From the NCBI RefSeq assembly GCF_000719555.1, contig NZ_JOGX01000005.1, forward strand, positions 1-64,000: DNA of 64,000 nt, given 5' to 3'. Below the pieces are notes generated by a model. The model saw only the letters and a list, made by a program, of their open reading frames with translations, had not been told where the DNA came from and did not search any database. The position numbers and the translations under genes were made by a program. The DNA comes from Streptomyces sp. NRRL F-5727. Lineage in GTDB: Bacteria > Actinomycetota > Actinomycetes > Streptomycetales > Streptomycetaceae. This document shows positions 48,340-56,734 of this stretch, in pieces. How positions within the stretch are numbered: position 1 is the stretch's first letter; each line of letters starts with the position of its first letter.

Positions 48340-49782
48340 ATGACGACGACCTATCTGGAGCTGTCGCAGGACGGCGGCGGTGCCCACAAGTTCTACGAAG
48401 TGACGGTCGACGGACTGGAGGTGTCGGTCCGTTACGGCCGGATCGGCGCGGCCGGCCAGACCCAGCGCTCCGCCTTCGCGACCGCCGAGAAGGCGCAGGC
48501 CGCCGCGGCGAAGAAGATCGGCGAGAAGGTCCGCAAGGGCTACGCCCCGGCGGTCCCCGGCCAGCGCGCCGCCCGGGCCGTCACCCGCCGCGCGGTCACC
48601 TCCGCGCCCTCCACCGCCCGGGCCGTCGCCCCCGTCCTGTGGCGCTTCCGCACCGGCTCCGCCGCCTTCGGGATCCACGTCGACGAGGACCGCATCTGGG
48701 TGGGCAACCAGGCGGGGGACGTCTTCACGCTCGCCCACGGCGGCGAGGTGCTCGCCCGGTTCAGCCTCCCCGACGGCGTGAAGTGCCTGGTCGCCGACGA
48801 CTTCTGGATCTACGCCGGCTGCGACGACGGCAAGGTCTACGACCTCTCCTCCAAGCTGCCGTTCGCCGCCTACGACATCACCTCCGACGTCGACATCTTC
48901 TGGCTCGACATCCACGAGGGCGTGCTCGACGTGGCCGACCGCTCCGGCCGGCTCACCGTCATCGACCACGAGGACGAGCACCAGTGGTCGCGCTCCGGCC
49001 GCGGCGAACACGCCTGGATGGTCCGGGCCGACGGCCGCGCCGTCTACTACGGCGACACGGCGGGCGTCACCGCCTACGCCGGCGACGGCTCCGGCGAGCT
49101 GTGGCACACCGGCACCGACGGGGCGGTGCTCTTCGGCTGGCAGGAGGACACCGCCGTCTACGCGGGCACCGGACGCAAGAAGGTGCAGCGGCTGGCCAAG
49201 AGCGACGGCCGGGTCGAGGCCGTCTACACCTGCGACGCGGTCGTGTACTCCTGCGCCACCTCGCCCGGCGGCCGGTTCGTCTTCGCCGGCGACTCGTCCT
49301 CCTCCGTCTACTGCTTCGCCGAGGACGGCACCCGGCTGTGGAAGCTGGGCACCGGCGGCGGTTCGGCGCTCTCCATGCAGTACCGCGACGAGCGGCTGTA
49401 CCTGGTGACCACCGACGGCTCGCTGGTCTGCGTGGACGCGAGCGAGGCGGCGATCGAGGCCGCCCAGCAGGGCAGCGTCCCCGTCGTCCGGGACGTCAAA
49501 CTGGCCGCCGCGCTCCCCACGTACACCCCGGCGACCACCGTCTCCGCCGTCGCGTCCGTCGCCTCGGTCGCCGAGGCCCCGGCCGGCTCGATCGTGGTCG
49601 AGTGCGCCCGGGAGGGCGGCCGGAGCCGGGTCCGGGTGATCAGCCCCGGCTACGAGTCGTCCTGGAACGTGCAGTTCCCGCGCGCCATCCGGGAGCCCGG
49701 CGCCCGGTTCGTGGTGGAGGCCCTGCACCCGGCGGCCGGCGGCTTCTACCGGGTCCGCGGCGAGATCCGGCGGCTGCTGTGA
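48340..49782 (+). CDS. WGR-domain protein with beta-propeller
   Basis: 480 residues. Residues 1-72 form a WGR domain (TTTYLELSQDGGGAHKFYEV, VRYGRIGAAGQTQ, KKIGEKVRKGY), the fold that binds nucleic acid ends in PARPs. From ~95 to ~400 a PQQ/WD40-like propeller follows (RIWVGNQAGDVFTLAHGG, WIYAGCDDGKVYDL, ALSMQYRDERLYLVTTDGSLVCVD). The C-terminal ~60 residues form a small beta domain (SIVVECAREGGRSRVRVISPG). No signal peptide. It is translationally coupled (GTGA) to the next gene. The combination suggests DNA- or RNA-bound sensing of a ligand or protein; unproven. Confidence 0.85.
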   Translation: MTTTYLELSQDGGGAHKFYEVTVDGLEVSVRYGRIGAAGQTQRSAFATAEKAQAAAAKKIGEKVRKGYAPAVPGQRAARAVTRRAVTSAPSTARAVAPVLWRFRTGSAAFGIHVDEDRIWVGNQAGDVFTLAHGGEVLARFSLPDGVKCLVADDFWIYAGCDDGKVYDLSSKLPFAAYDITSDVDIFWLDIHEGVLDVADRSGRLTVIDHEDEHQWSRSGRGEHAWMVRADGRAVYYGDTAGVTAYAGDGSGELWHTGTDGAVLFGWQEDTAVYAGTGRKKVQRLAKSDGRVEAVYTCDAVVYSCATSPGGRFVFAGDSSSSVYCFAEDGTRLWKLGTGGGSALSMQYRDERLYLVTTDGSLVCVDASEAAIEAAQQGSVPVVRDVKLAAALPTYTPATTVSAVASVASVAEAPAGSIVVECAREGGRSRVRVISPGYESSWNVQFPRAIREPGARFVVEALHPAAGGFYRVRGEIRRLL

Positions 49783-50276
49783 GCGGGGACCCGGGCGGCA
49801 AGGGGGCGTTCGAGGCGGCGACCGGCGACGGTCCGCCGTTCACCGGAGACGCCGAGCAGCGCTCCCGCGAGGTCCGCTCCGCGCTCGAAGGGCTCCGGCA
49901 GATCCGGCGGCTGACCAGCACCCCGGGCGCGGGCGCCGGAGCCGTACCCGCCCTGTGGGAGCGGCGGCAGCCGGTACGGGCCGTGGCGCTCGCCCTGGAG
50001 GCCGGCGGGCTCGCCCCCTCGGCGGTGGACCCCGGCGGCGCGCGCGTGGCGACCGGCTACCGGGTGCGGGCGGGGGAGCGGCCCGCCACCGCCGTGGTCG
50101 AATGGCTGGGACCGCCCGGCTCCGGCGCCGCCGGACAGGAGACCGAGGCCCTGACCGCCTGCGCCCGCGTGCTCGGCGAGCTCGGCTGGGAGGCCCTGCT
50201 CTACAAGGGGCCGCGCGGCCGCCGCTTCCTGGAGGCGGAACCCGCCGGAACGGCCGCCGGCCCGGTCCCGTCCTGA
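49779..50276 (+). CDS. Hypothetical protein coupled to the WGR gene
   Basis: 165 residues, family not recognised. The N-terminal ~45 residues are polar with a helix REVRSALEGLRQIRRLTS. The rest is alpha/beta (VRAVALALEAGGL, TAVVEWLGPPG, ALTACARVLGELGWEALLYKGPRGRRFLEAEP). The GTG start overlaps the WGR-protein stop. Its strict coupling suggests the two products form a complex. Confidence 0.6.
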   Translation: MSGDPGGKGAFEAATGDGPPFTGDAEQRSREVRSALEGLRQIRRLTSTPGAGAGAVPALWERRQPVRAVALALEAGGLAPSAVDPGGARVATGYRVRAGERPATAVVEWLGPPGSGAAGQETEALTACARVLGELGWEALLYKGPRGRRFLEAEPAGTAAGPVPS

Positions 50277-50316
50277 GCGGACGGACACCGGGCCGGGCGG
50301 AGTGCGGCGCGCGCGG

Positions 50317-50739
50317 TCAGGCGATCGAGGCGGAGACGATCGCGGAGACGGCGATGTTGCAGGAGGCGGTCACCCAGACCGCCGGGTGCGGCTCCGGGTC
50401 CACCAGCGTGGCACCCAGCTTGCCCGGCGTCACCAGGTCGACCACCAGGAAGGCGACGGCCATCATGACCAGGCCGAGGAGGCCGAAGGCGGCGGTGGAG
50501 ACCAGGCCCTTGCCGAAGTTGTCGTAGGTGGTCCAGATCGAGGTGAAGACGATCCCGCCGATGCCGAGCAGGGCGGAGCTGAGCAGGACGGACGCGTTGC
50601 GGTTGCGGTCCTCCCATATCTGCCGGCCCAGCTTGCCCGGGGTCAGGACGTCCACCAGCACGATGCCGAGGATCAGCAGGACCACGCCGAGGGCGCCGTA
50701 GGCGGTGGCACGGCCGAGGCCGTTGACGATGTCGGTCAT
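50317..50739 (-). CDS. DUF350 (YjfL-like) membrane protein
   Basis: 140 residues, four membrane helices. It has the DUF350 internal duplication: LLILGIVLVDVLTPGKLG and LVMMAVAFLVVDLVTPGKLG end the two halves. Function in the family is unknown, though such proteins often accompany stress or lipid genes. An ATG at 50739 starts MTDIVNGLG. A TAGATT box at 50796-50801 (minus strand) and a palindrome at 50764-50777 lie upstream. Confidence 0.9.
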   Translation of the reverse strand: MTDIVNGLGRATAYGALGVVLLILGIVLVDVLTPGKLGRQIWEDRNRNASVLLSSALLGIGGIVFTSIWTTYDNFGKGLVSTAAFGLLGLVMMAVAFLVVDLVTPGKLGATLVDPEPHPAVWVTASCNIAVSAIVSASIA

Positions 50740-50763
50740 GGGAAGCCGGCTCCGGAGAGTGGT

Positions 50764-50777
50764 GATCGCGAGCGATC
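50764..50777. promoter_or_regulatory. Palindrome in the DUF350 leader
   Basis: GATCGC-GA-GCGATC is a perfect dyad 25 bp upstream of the DUF350 start, just after the likely transcription start. It may be an operator. Confidence 0.45.
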
Positions 50778-50816
50778 GACGGTCATGGACCGGCAAAATC
50801 TAGCGCACGAAACGAG

Positions 50817-50859
50817 CCGGTCCGCCGCCCGCCCGGAGATCGGGCGGACGGCGGACCGG
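50817..50859. terminator. Terminator after the HdeD-like gene
   Basis: An 18-bp stem with a 7-nt loop: left arm 50817-50834, right arm 50842-50859, one mismatch. It lies 24 bp beyond the stop of the gene at 50883. Confidence 0.88.
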
Positions 50860-50882
50860 ACGAGCGGGACCTCCCGGGCGGA

Positions 50883-51497
50883 TCAGGCGCCCGGCGGCAG
50901 CCTCCTGGCCCGCGCGCGGACCTGGATCGCGGTCACGATCTCGGCCGCGCCGACCGCGATCAGCCAGATCCCGCCCAGCAGGGTCAGCACCGCGACCGAC
51001 TCCAGCGGCGACACGATCAGCACCACCCCGGCGATCGCGCTGACGACGCCGAGGAAGACCTGCCAGCCCCGGGCCGGCATCGCCGGGTCGGAAGCGGCCG
51101 CCACGGCCTGCGTGATGCCGCGGAAGAGCCAGCCGATGCCGATCCACAGCGCGAGCAGCAGGATCGACTGGGTCGCGCCCCGGAAGCAGAACAGGCCCAG
51201 CAGGATCGACAGCGCGCCGCTGATGAAGGCCATCACCCGCAGCGCCGTCGTCGCGTGCGTGCCGAAGGCGGCGACCAGCTGCATCACACCGCTGAACAGC
51301 AGGTAGACGCCGAACAGCACCCCGGCCGCCACCAGTGAGGCGCCCGGCCACACCAGCACGAGCACCCCGAGGACCAGGGCCACGACCCCGGCCAGCAGCA
51401 GCGCCTGCCAGGCCGCGCCCGCGAGCATCGCCAGCGGACCGGGCGGCACCCCCTCCCGGCCGGCCCTCTCGTGCGCCCTCTCGTCCGTCCGCGTCAT
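50883..51497 (-). CDS. HdeD-family membrane protein
   Basis: 204 residues, six membrane helices in three hairpins (AWQALLLAGVVALVLGVLVL, VAAGVLFGVYLLFSGVMQL, IWLIAVGAAEIVTAI and others), the DUF308/HdeD layout linked to acid stress in enterobacteria. The first ~25 residues are charged (RTDERAHERAGRE). In the same orientation as the M20 gene upstream and likely cotranscribed with it. Confidence 0.9.
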   Translation of the reverse strand: MTRTDERAHERAGREGVPPGPLAMLAGAAWQALLLAGVVALVLGVLVLVWPGASLVAAGVLFGVYLLFSGVMQLVAAFGTHATTALRVMAFISGALSILLGLFCFRGATQSILLLALWIGIGWLFRGITQAVAAASDPAMPARGWQVFLGVVSAIAGVVLIVSPLESVAVLTLLGGIWLIAVGAAEIVTAIQVRARARRLPPGA

Positions 51498-51543
51498 GGG
51501 GTCCGTTCTCCCTTCCTGTGGCGGTCGTCGTCCTGGCGCGCGC

Positions 51544-52938
51544 TCACGCGCCGGCCGGGCGCGCGAACGCCCCGGCGTAGGAGCGGAGGAAGAGCGCCTC
51601 CGCCAGCGCCATCCGCTCGATCTCGGCGGGGTCGACGCTCTCGTTGGGGGCGTGGATGAGACAGCCCGGCTCCTCCACGCCGATCAGCGCGATCTCCGCG
51701 TCCGGGAAACGGTCCGCGAGCACGTTGCACAGCGGGATCGAACCTCCCTGCCCCGCCTGCACCATGTCCGCGCCGTACGCCTCGCGCAGCGCCGCCCCGA
51801 GCGCCGTGTACGCGGGCCCGTCCGTGCGCGCCCGGAAAGGCTGCCCGGCGCTCTCCGCCTCCACCTCGATCCGGGCGCCCCACGGCGCCGCCGCCACCAG
51901 GTGGTCGGTCAGCGCCTTCCTGGCCGTCTCGGCGTCCGTCCCGGGCGGCACCCGCAGGCTCACCCGCGCCCGCACCCGCGCCTGTACGGCGGCGGAGGAA
52001 CCCACCACCGGCGGGCAGTCGATGCCGAGGACGGTGACCGCGGGCCGTGCCCACAGCTCGTCGGCGACCGACCCGGTGCCGACCAGCTGCACGCCGTCCA
52101 GGACGCCCGCGTCGGCGCGGAACTGCTCGGCCGGATAGGACACCCCGTCCCACAGCCCCTCGGCCGGCAGCCCTTCGATCGCCGTGTTGCCGTGCTCGTC
52201 GCGCAGGCTGTCCAGGATCCGCACCAGCGCGGCCAGCGCGTCCGGCGCCGGTCCGCCGAACATGCCCGAGTGCATCTCGCCCTTGAGCGTGGACACCGTC
52301 ACCACCACGTTCGTCAGCCCGCGCAGCGAGGTCGTCGTGGTCGGCAGCCCCAGCGCGAAGTTGCCGGTGTCGCAGATCAACAGGGCGTCGGCGGCGAACA
52401 GTTCGGGCTGCAACGGCACCAGCTGTTCGAGTCCGCCGGTGCCCTGCTCCTCCGAACCCTCCGCCACGAACCTGATGTTCACCGGGAAGCCCGCGCCCTC
52501 CGGCCCGCCGAGCGCCCGCAGCGCGGTGAGGTGCATGGCGATGTTGCCCTTGCAGTCGGCCGCGCCGCGCCCGTACCAGCGCCCGTCGACCTCGGTCAGC
52601 TCGAACGGCGGGGTCCGCCAGGCCGCGTCGTCCAGCGGCGGCTGCACGTCGTAGTGGCAGTAGAGCAGCACGGTCGGCGCCCCCTCGGGCCCCTTCCCGT
52701 GTCCGACCACCGCGTCCGTGCCGTCCGGGGTGGTGACCCGCCGCATGTCGCTCAGCCCCGCCTCGGTGAAGGCCCGCACCAGGAAGTCGGCTGCCTTCGC
52801 GCACTCCTCGGGCGGGAACTGGCGCGGGTCGGCCACGGAGCGCATCGCCACCAGCGCCCTCAGGTCCTCCTCGGCGCGTGGCATCAGCTCCCGGACGCGC
52901 GCCCGGAGCGCGGTGGTGTCGGGGGACTCGGACGTCAT
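51544..52938 (-). CDS. M20-family dipeptidase/metallopeptidase
   Basis: 464 residues. Zinc ligands are in YCHYDVQPP (His, Asp), GRGAADCKGN, EGSEEQGTGG (catalytic Glu pair), LLICDTGNF (Asp) and, near the end, LIHAPNESVD (His). A lid domain with SVADELWARPAVTVLG lies between. It resembles carnosinase-like dipeptidases acting in the cytoplasm on small peptides or modified amino acids. The ATG at 52938 starts MTSESPDTT. Confidence 0.92.
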   Translation of the reverse strand: MTSESPDTTALRARVRELMPRAEEDLRALVAMRSVADPRQFPPEECAKAADFLVRAFTEAGLSDMRRVTTPDGTDAVVGHGKGPEGAPTVLLYCHYDVQPPLDDAAWRTPPFELTEVDGRWYGRGAADCKGNIAMHLTALRALGGPEGAGFPVNIRFVAEGSEEQGTGGLEQLVPLQPELFAADALLICDTGNFALGLPTTTTSLRGLTNVVVTVSTLKGEMHSGMFGGPAPDALAALVRILDSLRDEHGNTAIEGLPAEGLWDGVSYPAEQFRADAGVLDGVQLVGTGSVADELWARPAVTVLGIDCPPVVGSSAAVQARVRARVSLRVPPGTDAETARKALTDHLVAAAPWGARIEVEAESAGQPFRARTDGPAYTALGAALREAYGADMVQAGQGGSIPLCNVLADRFPDAEIALIGVEEPGCLIHAPNESVDPAEIERMALAEALFLRSYAGAFARPAGA

Positions 52939-53145
52939 GTCAAACCCACTTCCCTCGGGCCGCGCCCGGACGGCCGGGAAGGCGAACGGCCGGGACGGCG
53001 ACGGCCACCCCAGTCAAGCAACGCCCGGCAAACGCCGCAAAACATGACACAGACGGAGTACCGGACCGGCTCCCGGGCGGCGGCGGGCCGGACGCGCGCC
53101 GAGAGTGGAGGCGTACGCGTCCCCCTCCCGCACCTGGAGAACGTC

Positions 53146-53718
53146 ATGCACCCCAACCGACGCGACCTCGGGCTGCTCGTGCTGCGGGTCGGCACCGGTG
53201 CCGTCCTCGCCGCACACGGCACCCAGAAGCTCCTCGGCTGGTTCGGCGGCGGGGGCATCGAGGGCACCACCCACGCGATGGAGGCCATGGGCTTCCACCC
53301 CGCCCGCCAGTCCGCCGTCGCCGCCGGCCTCGGCGAGGCCGGCGGCGGCGCGCTCCTCGCCCTCGGACTCGCCACCCCCGCCGCCGGCGCGGCCGCCGCG
53401 GGCGCCATGGCGGGCGCGGTCTCCGTGCACGCCCCGGCCGGCTTCTTCGCCCAGGGCGGCGGCTACGAGTACCCGGCCTTCCTCGGCTTCACCGCCGCCG
53501 CCATCGGCATCACCGGCGCGGGCCGCTACTCCCTCGACCACGCCACCGGGCACGTCCTCGACCGCCCCTGGGTGGTCGTCACCGCCTTCCTCGGCACCGC
53601 GCTCGCCGCCGCGGCCGTGGTCGGCCGCCGCGCCCAGGCACGGGCCGCGGCGGCCGACGCCACCGAGGACGACCTGGCCCCCGAGGGCGACGGCACCGGG
53701 GAACCGGACGCCCAGTGA
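53146..53718 (+). CDS. DoxX-family membrane protein
   Basis: 190 residues, four helices. It has the DoxX start LGLLVLRVGTGAVLAAHGTQKL, then GLGEAGGGALLALGLATP and SVHAPAGFFAQGGGYEYP. A ~30-residue acidic tail is extra. DoxX proteins are thought to take part in membrane redox or thiol stress systems. GGAG lies 7 bp before the ATG. Confidence 0.92.
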   Translation: MHPNRRDLGLLVLRVGTGAVLAAHGTQKLLGWFGGGGIEGTTHAMEAMGFHPARQSAVAAGLGEAGGGALLALGLATPAAGAAAAGAMAGAVSVHAPAGFFAQGGGYEYPAFLGFTAAAIGITGAGRYSLDHATGHVLDRPWVVVTAFLGTALAAAAVVGRRAQARAAAADATEDDLAPEGDGTGEPDAQ

Positions 53719-53798
53719 ACCCCGCACGCCCCCACCGGCGCACGCGCGCGCGTGCGGGGCGTTAGGCTCCCCGCAGAGGAAGGGACGGGCGCCGGGCA

Positions 53799-54713
53799 AT
53801 GAAGATCGATCTCACGGACACCAACTCCAGCGCGATCAACAAGGCGATCCTGGAGGGCCGGAGGGCCGTCGGCACCCCCGCCGTCGGTGTCGTCCTCACC
53901 CTCGTGATCGTCACCGACGAGGAGAACGCCTACGACTCCGTGCGGGCCGCCAACGAGGCGTCGAAGGAGCACCCTTCGCGCACCCTCGTGGTCATCCGCC
54001 GCCGGGCGCTGTCGCCCCGCGACCGCCAGGTGACCCGGCTCGACGCCGAGGTCCGCCTCGGCTCCGACGCCGGCTCCGGCGAGACGGTGATGCTCCGTCT
54101 GCACGGCGAACTCGGCGCCCGCGCCGACTCCGTGGTGCTGCCGCTGCTGCTGCCCGACGCCCCCGTGGTCGTGTGGTGGCCGGTGGACGCCCCCGCCGTC
54201 CCCGCCAGGGACCCGCTCGGCGCCCTCGCCCAGCGCCGGATCACCGACGCGTACGCCGTCGAGGACCCGCTCCGCGCGCTGGACGCCCGGGCCGCCTCGT
54301 ACGCCCCCGGCGACACCGACCTCGCCTGGACCCGGCTCACCCCGTGGCGTTCCATGCTGGCCGCCGCCCTCGACCAGGCCGGCACCGACGTCGTCTCCGC
54401 CGCCGTGGAGGCCGAGGAGGACAACCCGAGCGCCGAGCTGCTGGCCCGCTGGTTCGAGGTCCGGCTCGGCGTCCCGGTGGACCGGATCGTCTCGGCGGGC
54501 CCGGTCGTCACCGCCGTCCGCATGGGCACCCCGCAGGGCGAGATCCGGATCGACCGCCCCGAGGGCCCGGTGGCCCGGCTCGCCATCCCCGGCCAGCCCA
54601 GCCGCGTCATGGCGCTCAAGGTCCGCACCACGGCCGAGCTGATCGCCGAGGAGCTCCGCCACCTCGACCCCGACGACGCCTACGCGGCGGCCCTGGAGGG
54701 CCGCCCCTCCTGA
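53799..54713 (+). CDS. opcA: OpcA-family glucose-6-phosphate dehydrogenase assembly protein
   Basis: 304 residues. The N-terminus is KIDLTDTNSSAINKAILEGR, with HPSRTLVVIRRR, LPLLLPDAPVVVWWPVD and LTPWRSMLAAALDQ, all OpcA blocks. OpcA helps assemble and redox-tune G6PDH. It normally sits beside zwf in tkt-tal-zwf-opcA operons, yet here it stands alone between DoxX and VOC genes, so it may be a second copy. GAGGAAGGG precedes the ATG at a rather long distance, with TAGGCT upstream. Confidence 0.92.
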   Translation: MKIDLTDTNSSAINKAILEGRRAVGTPAVGVVLTLVIVTDEENAYDSVRAANEASKEHPSRTLVVIRRRALSPRDRQVTRLDAEVRLGSDAGSGETVMLRLHGELGARADSVVLPLLLPDAPVVVWWPVDAPAVPARDPLGALAQRRITDAYAVEDPLRALDARAASYAPGDTDLAWTRLTPWRSMLAAALDQAGTDVVSAAVEAEEDNPSAELLARWFEVRLGVPVDRIVSAGPVVTAVRMGTPQGEIRIDRPEGPVARLAIPGQPSRVMALKVRTTAELIAEELRHLDPDDAYAAALEGRPS

Positions 54714-54777
54714 GCCGCCGCCACCCTCCGTCGTGAAAACGCCCACGTCGCACCGGCGTTCGGGTGATGATGGGATC

Positions 54778-55119
54778 ATGACGATCGAATCCGTGGTGGT
54801 GCGCCAGCGCGTCGACGACCTGGACGCCGCCGTCTCCTTCTACGAGAAGCTGACGGGGAGCAGCGCCTCCCGCTTCTCCTTCGCCGGAGTGGACCTGGCG
54901 GGCGTCGGCCCCTTCCTGCTCTTCAGCGGTCCCGACGAGGCCGTCTCGCGGGTCGCGGGGGTGACGGCCACCCTGACCGTGACCGACCTGGACGCGGCCG
55001 TCGGGGAGGCGGTGGCCGCCGGCGCGGAGGTCGTGGCGCCCGCCTCGCCCACCCCGCACGGCCACCGCGCGGTGCTCAGGCACCCCCAGGGCGGGGTCTT
55101 CGAGTACGTGGGCGGCTGA
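54778..55119 (+). CDS. VOC family protein
   Basis: 113 residues, one glyoxalase-like domain: VVRQRVDDLDAAVSFYEKLTG, LLFSGPDEA, ATLTVTDLDAAVGEAVAAGAEV and HPQGGVFEYVGG. Substrate unknown. GATGAT 7 bp before the ATG and the lack of SD suggest a leaderless start. Confidence 0.88.
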   Translation: MTIESVVVRQRVDDLDAAVSFYEKLTGSSASRFSFAGVDLAGVGPFLLFSGPDEAVSRVAGVTATLTVTDLDAAVGEAVAAGAEVVAPASPTPHGHRAVLRHPQGGVFEYVGG

Positions 55120-55134
55120 GGGCGGCGGACCGGA

Positions 55135-55165
55135 GCGCCACCCGCCCGGCGGGGGTGGGTGGCGC
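55135..55165. terminator. Hairpin between VOC and protease genes
   Basis: GCGCCACCC (55135-55143) pairs with GGGTGGCGC (55157-55165) around a G/C-rich loop that can extend the stem. It lies between convergent genes and probably ends both. Confidence 0.7.
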
Positions 55166-55188
55166 CGTGCACGGCGACTTCCCCGGGG

Positions 55189-56553
55189 TCAGACCCGCTG
55201 CCAGAGCGCCGGCACGTTCGGCGGTTCCCAGCCCGCCTGGGCCTGGTGGCCCTGGAGGCAGCGATAGGTCGAGCCGCCGTACGTGACCGTGGCACCGGCC
55301 GCGTACACCGTGCCCGCCTTCCAGGTGCCGCCCGGCTCGGGCTCGCCGGGGCCGGGGCCCGGGTCGGTGCCGGCGGTCCTCAGCGTCAGCCCGTAGTTCG
55401 ACAGGATCGGGTTCAGCGGCTGGAAGAACGTGGTGCCGCCGCTGGAGCAGTTCCCGGAGCCGCCCGAGGTCACGCCCTGGGCCTGGCTGCCGGAGATGTA
55501 CGAGCCGCCCGAGTCGCCCGGCTCGGCGCACACGGTCGTCCGGGTCACCCCGCTGATCGTGCCCTCCGGGTAGGTGACGCTCGTGTTGTGCTGCTGGATC
55601 GTGCCGCAGTGCCAGCCCGTGGTGGAGCCGGAGCGGCAGACCGAGGCGCCCACCGGCTGCAGCACGGAACCGGTGACCTGCACGTTCGCGCCGCCCGCGC
55701 CCTTCACGTACGGCGTCGCGGTCCAGCTGCTGTTGGCCGCCACCCACGCCATGTCGTTGCCCGGGAAGACGGACGCCTGGAAGGTGCCCTGCGCGACCTG
55801 GTTGTAGCCGCTGGTGGACTGGCCCGCCCGGCCGCAGTGGCCCGCCGTCGCGAAGCCCTGCGTGGTGCCCCGGGTCACCGGGAAGCCGACCGAGCAGCGC
55901 CCGCCGCCGCCCATGTAGTACGCGTCGCCGCCCCGGAGGTCGTACAGCGGGCGCGGCGCCTCGGCCGACCGCACCACCCGCACCAGCTCCCGCGCCACCC
56001 CGGTCTCCGCCGCGAGCCGCGCGCCCGCCCCGGCCCGGGTCTCCTCGACGACGAGGACGTTCGCACGGACGTCCACGTACCGGACCGGCGCATCGGCGCC
56101 CGCCGCCCGGTCCAGGGACTCCTTCGCCCGCTCCAGGGCGGCGAGGTCGTGCCGGACCAGCCGGGCCGTCGCCCCGGCCGCCCGGATCGCGGCGAGGTCG
56201 GCGGCGCGGGTGGTGGCCACGGTCAGGGAGCCGGACTCGGCGCCCTCGACCCAGGCGCCGGCGAAGGCGCCGCCGAGCCGGTCGCGGAGCCGGGCGGCGG
56301 TGGCACCCGCCTCGGCCTCGTTGACGAGCCGGCGCTCGGCCTGCGCCCGGGTCAGCCCCAGGTCACGGCCCATCGCGGCGAGCAGCTCGGGCCGCGCCTC
56401 GCCGGCCCCGAGCGCCCGCGCGGCGCTCTGCACGGCCGGGGCGGTCCCGGGGGAGGGCGGCGCGGCGGTGGCGGACCCGGCCTGAAGCCCGGCCAGCACC
56501 ATCCCGGCGGCGGCCAGCACGGTACACGCCGCACGGGCGTGTCGTCGGAGCAT
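55189..56553 (-). CDS. Streptogrisin-type S1 serine protease with chitin-binding domain
   Basis: 454 residues. Signal peptide (RRHARAACTVLAAAGMVLAGL, cut near ATAA), alpha-lytic-type pro-region (~60-195), then the protease. His is in ATAGHCG, Asp in GNDMAW and Ser in GDSGGSY; Cys pairs surround them. An acidic Pro/Gly linker joins a C-terminal CBM5/12-like domain (WKAGTVYAAGATVTYGG, ending GWEPPNVPALWQ). This is the streptogrisin C layout, secreted and self-processed, probably attached to chitin. GAGGAGA lies 7 bp before the ATG. Confidence 0.95.
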   Translation of the reverse strand: MLRRHARAACTVLAAAGMVLAGLQAGSATAAPPSPGTAPAVQSAARALGAGEARPELLAAMGRDLGLTRAQAERRLVNEAEAGATAARLRDRLGGAFAGAWVEGAESGSLTVATTRAADLAAIRAAGATARLVRHDLAALERAKESLDRAAGADAPVRYVDVRANVLVVEETRAGAGARLAAETGVARELVRVVRSAEAPRPLYDLRGGDAYYMGGGGRCSVGFPVTRGTTQGFATAGHCGRAGQSTSGYNQVAQGTFQASVFPGNDMAWVAANSSWTATPYVKGAGGANVQVTGSVLQPVGASVCRSGSTTGWHCGTIQQHNTSVTYPEGTISGVTRTTVCAEPGDSGGSYISGSQAQGVTSGGSGNCSSGGTTFFQPLNPILSNYGLTLRTAGTDPGPGPGEPEPGGTWKAGTVYAAGATVTYGGSTYRCLQGHQAQAGWEPPNVPALWQRV

Positions 56554-56565
56554 GGGGAGTCTCCT

Positions 56566-56596
56566 CGGTTCTCGGTGGGGGATCTGCGGAGAACCG
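56566..56596. promoter_or_regulatory. Inverted repeat in the protease leader
   Basis: CGGTTCTC (56566-56573), 15 bp, GAGAACCG (56589-56596). The dyad ends next to the protease SD and contains the probable transcription start, so it could be an operator or an SD-occluding hairpin. Confidence 0.55.
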
Positions 56597-56734
56597 TAGG
56601 AACGACCCCGGCGAGCGGGGGAGCCTCCGGCCGGCCCCTTCCCCGGCGTTATGGCCCCGGGAGTCGTCGTGGGCGGCCGTTCGGTGCGCTTGCGAGGGGC
56701 GATGACACAGGCATGCACGGCACTTGACCTGTGG

